Part shown: positions 16,138-22,865 of the stretch, piece by piece | Position numbering within the stretch: the first letter of the stretch is position 1 | Layout of the letters: each line of letters starts with the position of its first letter | NCBI GenBank assembly: GCA_025927685.1 | Contig: JAICKX010000024.1 | Coordinates: 1-33,539 of the forward strand | Direction: 5' to 3' | Length of the DNA: 33,539 nucleotides | DNA from: Thermoleophilia bacterium | GTDB taxonomy: Bacteria > Actinomycetota > Thermoleophilia > Gaiellales > JAICJC01 | Translations under genes and position numbers: made by a program | The notes under the pieces: generated by a model | Database searches by the model: none | Told to the model about the DNA's origin: nothing | What the model saw: only the letters and a program-made list of their open reading frames with translations

Positions 16138-18498
16138 ATGGCGACCGAGACCTTGCCGGCCCCGGCCACCGCGCGCACCGCCGAGTCGCGCCAGCTCGTT
16201 GATCAATGGCGCCGGCTGACGTGGTTTGCGACCGCGACTGCGGTGCTCGGCAGCCCGGCCGTGTTCGTCTGGTACCACTCCGAGGTCGGCTGGTCGACGG
16301 GCTGGTCGCTGGTCGCGACGTTCTTCTCGGTCGTCGCGTTCCGCGGCGTCTTCGACGTCGCCACCCGCCGGCTGATCCCGTGGCCGAATCTCTTCGGCCT
16401 CGAGGATGCGAAGGTCACGACCGAGGACGTCGTCGCACGGCGCCGGGCCTGGTTCTGGCGGTTCTGGCTGAAGCTCGCCATCTACTACGAGGTGATCGTC
16501 ACGCTGATCTGGATCGTCCGCGTCCTGCGCGGCGACCAGGTGTCATGGTGGTCGATCGAGACGGGAGCCGGCTCCGCGATCGCCGGTGTGGCATCCAACC
16601 CGACACTGCTCCTTCAGCTCGTGTACGTCGGGTTCTTCTTCATCGCCAACTTCCTGATCTTCTTCGGCCCGCTCATGCTCATGGGGATCACGCAGATCCA
16701 GGCGTTCGAGCCGGGTGACGCGGACTGGGGCGTCAAGCTCGACGACGTCCGCGGGCAGGCCGAGGCCAAGGAGGAGGTGCGGCGGGTCGTCACCCTGTGG
16801 CAGTCGGGCGAGGAGTTCGAGCGCGCCGGCGGCAAGCGCGAGCGGGGCCTGCTCCTGCTCGGCGCGCCGGGCACGGGCAAGACGATGCTCTCGAAGGCCA
16901 TCGCCACCGGCTTCAACTGCCCGTTCGTCTCGATCCCGGGATCGGGCTTCGCGCAGACCTTCATCGGCATGGATGCGGTCATCGTCCGATACCTCGCCTT
17001 CCGCGCGAAGCGCCTCGCCCGGAAGTGGGGCGGCCAGTGCATCGTCTTCATCGACGAGATCGACGCCGTCGGCATGCGCCGCTCCAGCCTCGGCGGACAG
17101 GGCTTCTTCCAGCCCGCCGGCGAGGTCGCCGTCCCGAGCGGGGACGTGATCCTGGAGAACGAGGAGTGGCGCGAACGGGTCTTCGCCGAGCGGGCGCCGG
17201 AGCGGCCTGCGCGTTTCCCCGCCCAGATCGGGTCGGCGGTGAACCGGGTCTTCCCCGGCATGTTCGGGGGCGGCGGCCAGCTGGCGCTGAACCAGCTCCT
17301 CGTCATCATGGACGGCATCGGGAACCCGCCGTTCGTGCGAAAGACGCTCACCAACCGCATGAACACGTTCCTCGATGCGACCTACGTCATCCCGCAGCGA
17401 ATCGGACGGCTCCGGCTCCGGCTTCGGCGCCCCGGCCCGCGGCGCGAGCAGATCTATTTCATCGGGGCCTGCAACGTGCCCATCGAGTCGCTCGACCCGG
17501 CGCTGACACGCCCCGGCCGCATGGGCCGTCACGTGTGGTTCCGCACGCCCACGAAGGATGACCGCAAGGACATCTTCGACCTGTACCTGGGCAAGATCGC
17601 GCACGAGGAGGATCTGGAGACCGAGGAGCGCAAGGACGAGCTCGCCCGGATCACCAACGGCTACTCCCCCGCGATGATCGAGCAGGTCTGTTCGATGGGC
17701 CTCATGCGGGCCCATTTCGACGGGCGTGAGAGCTGCGCGCGCGAGGACATCGTCGAGTCGCTCACGACCGTCGAGTCCGGTACGGCTATCGACGTCGAGT
17801 ACGTCCCCGAGGAGACCCTCGCGACCGCGATCCACGAGGCCGGCCACGCGGCGGCCAGCCATGTGTACAACCTCGGCTACGAGTCGACGCGGCTCTCGGT
17901 GCGCATGCGCGGCGGGTCGCTCGGCCACTACCAGGCCGCGCAGAAGGAGGAGCGGTTCGGCAAGTGGCGGCACGAGATGGTCGCCCGGCTGATCGTGCTG
18001 CTCGGGGCGATGGCCGCCGAGAGGGTGTTCTACAACGAGAACACGAACGGCGTGGGCGGCGACGTACGCAGCGTGACCGCCGAGGTCTCCCGCATGGTCG
18101 GACAGGCCGCGATGGGCCCCGAGGAGCCCGAGCTGCCCGCCTGGCTGCCGGAGGACGAACGCGAGGCCCAGAGCGAGCGGATCATGAAGCGCTACGAGCG
18201 GATCGGCACCCAGATCATGAACCGCGCCCGGTCGGGCTCCGCCATGGACGCCGACCCGCTCGGAGCCGCCCTGTCGGATCCCGCCAAGCGGAAGATGGCC
18301 GCCCAGATCCTGGGCCAGGCGTACGTCACCGCGCATCACCTGATCCGCGAAAACCGCGATGCGGTCGAGCACATCGCGAACGTGCTGGTCGAGCGGCGCG
18401 AGATGTACGGCGACGAGGTCGTGACGCTCCTCGAGGACGCCAGCCTGCGCCGGCCCGACTTCGATCCGCTCCGGGAAGAGCTTTGGCCCGCCGCGTGA
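16138..18498 (+). CDS. divergent FtsH-like AAA+ membrane protease (M41)
   Basis: This 786-residue protein has about four N-terminal membrane segments (about 29-46, 54-70, 112-130, 158-186), where FtsH usually has two. The AAA domain has Walker A GAPGTGKT (242-249), a pore-loop-like FAQTFIGMDA (271-280), Walker B VFIDEID (303-309) and arginine-finger positions R458 and R461 in TRPGRMGR. The M41 protease domain has HEAGH (566-570; E567 catalytic) and a likely third zinc ligand D642 in GVGGDVRS. Two stretches interrupt the usual AAA core: about 50 extra residues after Walker B (about 320-375) and a basic insert of about 40 (394-437) before the sensor-1-like IYFIGACN. It should pull and degrade membrane or soluble proteins. 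The stop overlaps the next start (GTGA). Confidence 0.85.
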   Translation: MATETLPAPATARTAESRQLVDQWRRLTWFATATAVLGSPAVFVWYHSEVGWSTGWSLVATFFSVVAFRGVFDVATRRLIPWPNLFGLEDAKVTTEDVVARRRAWFWRFWLKLAIYYEVIVTLIWIVRVLRGDQVSWWSIETGAGSAIAGVASNPTLLLQLVYVGFFFIANFLIFFGPLMLMGITQIQAFEPGDADWGVKLDDVRGQAEAKEEVRRVVTLWQSGEEFERAGGKRERGLLLLGAPGTGKTMLSKAIATGFNCPFVSIPGSGFAQTFIGMDAVIVRYLAFRAKRLARKWGGQCIVFIDEIDAVGMRRSSLGGQGFFQPAGEVAVPSGDVILENEEWRERVFAERAPERPARFPAQIGSAVNRVFPGMFGGGGQLALNQLLVIMDGIGNPPFVRKTLTNRMNTFLDATYVIPQRIGRLRLRLRRPGPRREQIYFIGACNVPIESLDPALTRPGRMGRHVWFRTPTKDDRKDIFDLYLGKIAHEEDLETEERKDELARITNGYSPAMIEQVCSMGLMRAHFDGRESCAREDIVESLTTVESGTAIDVEYVPEETLATAIHEAGHAAASHVYNLGYESTRLSVRMRGGSLGHYQAAQKEERFGKWRHEMVARLIVLLGAMAAERVFYNENTNGVGGDVRSVTAEVSRMVGQAAMGPEEPELPAWLPEDEREAQSERIMKRYERIGTQIMNRARSGSAMDADPLGAALSDPAKRKMAAQILGQAYVTAHHLIRENRDAVEHIANVLVERREMYGDEVVTLLEDASLRRPDFDPLREELWPAA

Positions 18499-19259
18499 GC
18501 CCGCATTCGGGAAAGTTCGGGCTGGCGTACGCGGCTCTCGGAGCAGCTGCGGTCATCGCGATCGGGGCGTTCGTGATCCTGCTCGGCCGCTCGTCGGACG
18601 CCACCACCACCCCGGCGGCGGCCGACGCGACATGGGGCAACTTCCGGCCCGCCGGCCTGACCCAGGACCGGATCCAGCAGATCGCCCTGCACGTCGGCTC
18701 GACGTACCGCACCAAGACCGACCACCAGCTCGTCTCCGTGAGCGCCTCGATCCCTCCGGTCTACCAGAACGACCTCAAGATCACCCAGTACGTCCTGTCG
18801 TACAACGACGGCGGCCAGACGAACTACCAGGCCGTGCCGATCGGGGCGAACAACGTCCTCTACGAGATGTGCGGCCTCGGGCCGCAGTGCGCGATCCGGA
18901 CAGGCAAGGCCAGCACGGCACGCTTCCGGCTTCTGCGCCGCGAGGCGCTCGAGCTGGCGCTGTACACGTTCCACTACACGGACGTGGGCTCGGTCGTGAC
19001 GTTCCTGCCGCCCAAGAAGGGCGAGCGGCCGCAGTTCGTGTTCCTCTTCCTGCGGTCGCAGTTCGAGGAGCAGGGCATCCTGGCGAAGCCGCTCGGCGCG
19101 ATCCTCGCCGAGCCGACGCCGCCGGCCGCCGCGGCGATGTCGGCCGCCGAGGCGGCCACGATCGACGGGATCACCGAGCCCGACCTGTATCGCTTCCGGT
19201 ACACGTCCGACCAGCAGGGCGGCGTCCTGCTCGTGTTCGACCCGCTGGCCGGCCAGTAG
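18495..19259 (+). CDS. single-TM protein coupled to the FtsH-like protease, unknown function
   Basis: I do not recognise this 254-residue protein. It has a short N-terminus, one membrane segment (about 9-31) and a soluble domain of about 215 residues, probably extracytoplasmic. The domain opens with an Ala/Thr/Pro linker, has two cysteines in MCGLGPQCA that could form a disulfide, and a helical region followed by strands such as QFVFLFLRSQFEEQG. GTG 18495 overlaps the protease stop by four bases (GTGA), so the two are made together, and a partner, adaptor or substrate-regulator role (as HflK/HflC have for FtsH) is an inference from context only. The next gene starts five bases after its stop. 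Confidence 0.75.
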   Translation: MSPHSGKFGLAYAALGAAAVIAIGAFVILLGRSSDATTTPAAADATWGNFRPAGLTQDRIQQIALHVGSTYRTKTDHQLVSVSASIPPVYQNDLKITQYVLSYNDGGQTNYQAVPIGANNVLYEMCGLGPQCAIRTGKASTARFRLLRREALELALYTFHYTDVGSVVTFLPPKKGERPQFVFLFLRSQFEEQGILAKPLGAILAEPTPPAAAAMSAAEAATIDGITEPDLYRFRYTSDQQGGVLLVFDPLAGQ

Positions 19260-19263
19260 CCGC

Positions 19264-19641
19264 ATGACCCCGACCACCCGCGCGGCGCTCGAGCGTGCCC
19301 GGGCCCGGCTCGACACCCTCGACTACTACCCGCGCCCTGTGCGCATCGCCCGGGTGCGCGTGATCGTCGCGCCGCTCCTCTTCCGCCTGCCGTGGTTTTC
19401 GAGCTTCGACGGCTATGCGACCCACCTGGCGATCTTCCTGCGCCGGCCGGTGGCGGGCGGCGAGCAGGACGACCTGGTGACGCACGAGCTCTGCCATGTG
19501 TGGCAGATGCAGCACCGGCCGCTCGCCATGCCGTTCTCGTACGTCGTCCGCGGGTACGCGCGAAACCCGTACGAGGTGGAGGCCCGGCGAGCGGCCGATG
19601 AGACCCGGGCTGCGGTCAGACCCGAGCCGGGACCTGCATGA
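19264..19641 (+). CDS. small HExxH protein, putative minimal zinc metallopeptidase
   Basis: This 125-residue protein has a zinc-protease signature: VTHELCHVWQMQH (H74, E75, H78) and, about 25 residues later, NPYEVEARRA, whose glutamate (E104 or E106) could be the third ligand of a gluzincin-type site. There is no signal peptide; a hydrophobic patch VRVIVAPLLFRLPWF precedes the site. It is the third gene of the tight unit with the FtsH-like protease (four bases between stop and start). It could be a peptidase or a zinc-binding structural protein. Its last 26 bases overlap the convergent YciI gene. Confidence 0.7.
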   Translation: MTPTTRAALERARARLDTLDYYPRPVRIARVRVIVAPLLFRLPWFSSFDGYATHLAIFLRRPVAGGEQDDLVTHELCHVWQMQHRPLAMPFSYVVRGYARNPYEVEARRAADETRAAVRPEPGPA

Positions 19642-19978
19642 CCGGCCGCACCTCGACCGACCCGTACCTGGCGCCGGGGCACATCTTCGCCGCCTCGATC
19701 GCCTGGTCGATGGTGTCGCACTCGATCATGTAGAAGCCGCCGAGCTGCTCCTTGGTCTCGGCGAACGGGCCGTCGACCACGAGCGCTTGCCCGTCGCGCA
19801 CGCGCACCGTCCGGGCGGTCGCGATCGGATCGAGCGGCGCGCCCTCCTTCAGCGCACCACGCTGGGTCAGGCTGTCGGTGTAGGCGAAGTACTCCTGCAT
19901 CAGGCTGGCCATGTCCTGCTCGCTCACGGTGGCCCGCTGGGCCTCGTCGTCATAGATGAGAAGCATGTACTGCGGCAT
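19616..19978 (-). CDS. YciI-family protein
   Basis: This 120-residue protein matches the YciI/DGPF-type ferredoxin-like fold: MPQYMLLIYDDE at the start, the diagnostic DGPFAETKEQLGGFYMIE in the middle (about 69-86), and a C-terminal VEVRPVMQ strand. The family includes small dehydrochlorinase-like enzymes and proteins adjacent to ECF sigma factors; no sigma factor is seen here. ATG 19978 has a GGAGGG ribosome site. The gene starts inside the end of the DNA methyltransferase gene (29-base overlap), so they may be co-transcribed. It overlaps the convergent HExxH gene by 26 bases. No reaction is assigned. Confidence 0.85.
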   Translation of the reverse strand: MPQYMLLIYDDEAQRATVSEQDMASLMQEYFAYTDSLTQRGALKEGAPLDPIATARTVRVRDGQALVVDGPFAETKEQLGGFYMIECDTIDQAIEAAKMCPGARYGSVEVRPVMQVPARV

Positions 19979-21083
19979 GTCGTCCCTCCGGTGCTCGGCC
20001 TGCGGGCGGATTCCCGCCGGCACCATCATGACGAACGAGCGCGCGCGAAATCGACACGAGCGCCCGCTCGACCCGCCGCCGGTCGGGGCCGCACACGAAG
20101 AGGTGCTCGGTGTTCTCGAGGTGCGAGACCGTGCCGACCCGGCGCCCGGCCGGGTCGTGGATGCCGATCCGGGCCCCGACGTAGCGCGGCCGGGGCACGC
20201 CGACGGCGCCGACGTGGCCGCGCCGGCGAAGGAGCGCCTCGACCTCGCCCGGCCGGTGGAAGCCCTCATCCGAGAACGAGACCACGAGCCATGGGGTCGC
20301 GACGTGCTCGATGAGCCCGGCCAGGGCGGCGAGGGCCGGCGCCCGCCGGTTGTAGGCGCTCTTGCGGGTGCGGCAGTCGACCCGCTTGCACGCCACGCCG
20401 TAGTGCTGGGGCGCGTCCCAGCGCACCAGGGTCTCCCAGACGTGGTAGTTCCCGAGGTAGGAGTGCTGGTTGTAGGGCGGGTCGACGTACGCCAGGTCGA
20501 TCCCGTCGAGCTCCGGCGCGAGCGCGTTGGCGTCGGCGCGCGCGACCCGGCCGGGCGGGCCCGCGACCATGGCCGGCTCGCGGAGCTCGAGCGCGTTTCG
20601 GGCCCGGGGCGCCCAGCGCTTCAGGTAGGCCATCTGCACGCCGACCGTGGAGTCGACCCGGTCGGCCGCCTCGAGGAGGCTCGTGAGCAGGATGCCGCGC
20701 TCGACCGGGTCGAGGTCGAGCCGGCCGATCTCGTCGCGGACGGCGTCGATCCGCATGCCGTTCTCGGGCATGAAGTAGCGCGAGCGGCGGCAGAACGTCT
20801 CGGTGACGTAGCCGTCGACGGGCGGGAGCGCCTGGAGGTGGCGAAGGAGGCGCCGGATCCGGGCCCGGTCGACGTCCGCCCCCGCCGCGACGTAGGCCTG
20901 GCCGAACGCCTCGGAGTAGGCCGCGGTGTCGTTCGAGAGCACCTCGAGCCCGGCCGACCGCAGCGCCTGGCCGACACGGGTCGTGCCGGCGAAGAGGTCG
21001 GCGGCGCTCCGGGCGCCCAGCTCGGCCGCGCCGGCGGCGATGGCGCCGGCCAGCGCGCGCTTCGAGCCGAGGTACTTGATCAC
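19950..21083 (-). CDS. D12-class N6-adenine DNA methyltransferase (orphan)
   Basis: This 377-residue protein has the Dam/DpnM-like alpha-class layout. It starts with MIKYLGSKR, followed by SAM-binding motif I DLFAGTTRVG (29-38), SND (50-52), a helical target-recognition region (about 70-170) and catalytic motif IV DPPYN (201-205). It would transfer a methyl group to adenine N6 in a short DNA site. No restriction endonuclease is seen nearby, so it is probably solitary, with a regulatory, repair-marking or phage-defence role. The C-terminal 45 residues are Arg/Gly-rich and overlap the YciI gene. GTG 21083 lies seven bases after a TAGGGT hexamer, which suggests a leaderless mRNA. Confidence 0.85.
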   Translation of the reverse strand: MIKYLGSKRALAGAIAAGAAELGARSAADLFAGTTRVGQALRSAGLEVLSNDTAAYSEAFGQAYVAAGADVDRARIRRLLRHLQALPPVDGYVTETFCRRSRYFMPENGMRIDAVRDEIGRLDLDPVERGILLTSLLEAADRVDSTVGVQMAYLKRWAPRARNALELREPAMVAGPPGRVARADANALAPELDGIDLAYVDPPYNQHSYLGNYHVWETLVRWDAPQHYGVACKRVDCRTRKSAYNRRAPALAALAGLIEHVATPWLVVSFSDEGFHRPGEVEALLRRRGHVGAVGVPRPRYVGARIGIHDPAGRRVGTVSHLENTEHLFVCGPDRRRVERALVSISRALVRHDGAGGNPPAGRAPEGRHAAVHASHL

Positions 21084-21090
21084 CCGCCCA

Positions 21091-21096
21091 ACCCTA
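21091..21096 (-). promoter_or_regulatory. -10-like hexamer of the methyltransferase gene
   Basis: Minus-strand TAGGGT is followed by seven bases and then GTG 21083. The spacing equals that of the other apparent leaderless starts in this window (5897, 16138, 31826). No -35 element is evident. Confidence 0.3.
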
Positions 21097-21123
21097 CGGC
21101 GGGGAGCGGACGCCCGGGGTGGC

Positions 21124-21222
21124 TCAGGCGGGCCGGCCGCAGGCGGCGCAGCGCCGGCGCCGCGCGCCGTCCTGGACGACGACGTGGTGGCTGCAGATCA
21201 GCTTGCGCAGGCGGTTCCTCAT
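21124..21222 (-). CDS. 32-residue basic CxxC miniprotein
   Basis: This tiny gene encodes an Arg-rich protein with CxxC (CAAC near residues 25-28) and an upstream Cys-His pair (ICSHH near 9-13), so a small zinc knuckle is possible. The ribosome site GAGGA is well placed six bases before ATG 21222 and follows the stop of the 75-residue gene, from which it is separated by eight bases. I do not recognise a family. The good ribosome site and tight spacing support a real gene. Confidence 0.5.
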   Translation of the reverse strand: MRNRLRKLICSHHVVVQDGARRRRCAACGRPA

Positions 21223-21230
21223 GGCGTTCC

Positions 21231-21458
21231 TCAGGCGGCGGCCTGCTCGAGGCCGGCGTAGAAGTACGGGTGGTTGAACACGTCCATGGGATTCGCGTCG
21301 CGCACGGGCACGTCGAACGCCTCGCCGATCTCGAAGTCGACGACGGCGACGTGCACCCGGTCGGTGGCGGGATCCCACAGCATGGTCACGTCCACGCCGT
21401 TCGAGCTCCGGTGCGCCAGCTCGCGCATCGGGACGATCGGGGTGACGACGGCGGTCAT
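21231..21458 (-). CDS. 75-residue conserved-looking small protein
   Basis: This 75-residue acidic protein contains GVDVTMLWDPATDRVHVAVV followed by DFEIGEAFDVPVRDANPMDVFNHPYFYA. The pattern of beta strands and an aromatic C-terminus suggests a compact fold known to me only as actinobacterial hypothetical proteins. ATG 21458 has a strong GAGGAG site; a longer in-frame start at 21494 lacks one. It probably forms a two-gene transcript with the 32-residue gene after it, and the DNA methyltransferase gene lies further downstream on the same strand. No function is assigned. Confidence 0.65.
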   Translation of the reverse strand: MTAVVTPIVPMRELAHRSSNGVDVTMLWDPATDRVHVAVVDFEIGEAFDVPVRDANPMDVFNHPYFYAGLEQAAA

Positions 21459-21566
21459 GTCGGGCTCCTCGCTGGTGTGGGTGGTGCTGATCACGATTGG
21501 AGCAGTCTCGCGCGGGCGGGCCGGCGCCGCGGTCGAGCGACCCCGTCTCCGTAGGTGTGGAAACCC

Positions 21567-22796
21567 CTACTGCCGCAGCGAGGCCAGCACGGCCAGGACG
21601 CGGCGGTGGTCCTCGGAGGCGGCCGGGAGGCCGAGCTTGGCGAAGATCGACGTCACGTGCTTCTCGACGGCCCGCTCGGTGACGACCATCCGCAGGGCGA
21701 TGCCGGCGTTCGAGCGGCCCTCCGCCATGAGCGAGAGCACCTCCCGCTCGCGCGGCGTGAGCTGGTCGAGCGGGTCGTCGGAGCGGCGCCGGCCGACGAG
21801 CTGGGCCACGACCGCCGGGTCGAGCGCGGAGCCGCCCTGGGCCACGCGCCGCACCGCCGCGGCGAAGTCGTCGACGTCCGCCACCCGGTCCTTCAGCAGG
21901 TAGCCGACGCCCTCGGTGTTCTCGCCGAGGAGCTCGACGGCGTAGCCGGGCTCGACGTAGGACGACAGCACGAGCACGCCGACGCCCGGGAACCGCTCCC
22001 GGATCGCGCGAGCCGCCTGGAGCCCCTCGTCCGTGTTCGTCGGCGGCATGCGGATGTCGACGATCGCGACATCGGGTTTTGAGAAGCCGATCCGGCGCAG
22101 GAGGTCGTCGGCGTTTGCGACCTGGCCGACCACCTCGAAGTCCGCCTCCGACAGGATGCGCGCCACACCCTCGCGGAGGAGCACCGAGTCGTCGGCCAGC
22201 ACCACGCGGATCGGGGTGCCCGCCGCCCGCCCGGTCGTGTTCAGCGCCGGGAAGGTCGTGTCGAGCCCGGCGACGTCGAGCTGGTGGAGGTGCTCGGGCC
22301 GGTCGAGATCCTTCAGATGGGCGTCACCGAGCTCGCGGGTGCTCGTCCCGTCGGGCAGGTCGCCCTCGAGCAGCGCGTGGGTGGTGTTCGACAGCAGCAC
22401 CTGGCCGCCGTGGCCCGCGTCGCAGATGCGGGCCGCCCGGTGCACGTCGAGGCCCACGTAGCGCTCCTCGGCGATGACCGGCTCGCCGGTGTGGATGCCC
22501 ATCCGCACCCGCACCTCGGCGCCGTCGGGCCAGTCATGGCCGGAGAGGCTGCGCTGGGCGTCGGCGGCGGCGGCGACCGACTCGCGCGCCGCCCGGAACA
22601 CCCAGAACGTCGAATCGCCCTGGGTGTCGACCTCCTCGCCGTTGTGGCGGCCGAAGGCCGCGCGCAGGAGGTCCTGGTGCTGCGACATGACGGCCGCGTA
22701 CCCGTCCCGAAGCTTGTTCACGAGCCGGGTCGAGCCCTCGATGTCGGTGAACAGGAAGGTGACGGTGCCGGTGGGGAGCTGCCGGGACGCGGCCAT
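21567..22796 (-). CDS. class III cyclase-domain / receiver / LuxR-HTH fusion regulator
   Basis: This 409-residue protein joins three modules. Residues about 8-175 form a class III nucleotide cyclase domain, with metal-binding D18 (FTDIEGST) and D61 (QGDSTFWVF) and R123. The residue that usually selects the base is Asp57 instead of Lys, and the transition-state Asn is His119 (GLDVHRAAR), so cyclase activity is doubtful. Residues about 195-315 form a receiver (ADD near 200, phosphoacceptor D247, K302). Residues 344-405 form a NarL/LuxR helix-turn-helix with LTPREREVLSLMAEG. It should be a DNA-binding regulator with a nucleotide-sensing or degenerate cyclase front end. It lies downstream of the transporter and the orphan-receiver/kinase pair on the same strand and could be their output. 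Confidence 0.88.
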   Translation of the reverse strand: MAASRQLPTGTVTFLFTDIEGSTRLVNKLRDGYAAVMSQHQDLLRAAFGRHNGEEVDTQGDSTFWVFRAARESVAAAADAQRSLSGHDWPDGAEVRVRMGIHTGEPVIAEERYVGLDVHRAARICDAGHGGQVLLSNTTHALLEGDLPDGTSTRELGDAHLKDLDRPEHLHQLDVAGLDTTFPALNTTGRAAGTPIRVVLADDSVLLREGVARILSEADFEVVGQVANADDLLRRIGFSKPDVAIVDIRMPPTNTDEGLQAARAIRERFPGVGVLVLSSYVEPGYAVELLGENTEGVGYLLKDRVADVDDFAAAVRRVAQGGSALDPAVVAQLVGRRRSDDPLDQLTPREREVLSLMAEGRSNAGIALRMVVTERAVEKHVTSIFAKLGLPAASEDHRRVLAVLASLRQ

Positions 22797-22813
22797 CGTG
22801 GCCGCCCAGCGTA

Positions 22814-22853
22814 CGAGGTCCGGCCCCGCCCTGCAAGGCGGAGCCGGACCTCG
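22814..22853. terminator. hairpin terminator after the MmpL/RND gene
   Basis: CGAGGTCCGGC (22814-22824) pairs perfectly with GCCGGACCTCG (22843-22853). After one C-A mismatch five further pairs extend the stem to a CTGCAA loop. It lies between the transporter stop (22866) and the start of the cyclase-fusion gene (22796), separating their minus-strand transcripts. No T tract follows. Confidence 0.75.
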
Positions 22854-22865
22854 TGGTGGTTGCCG

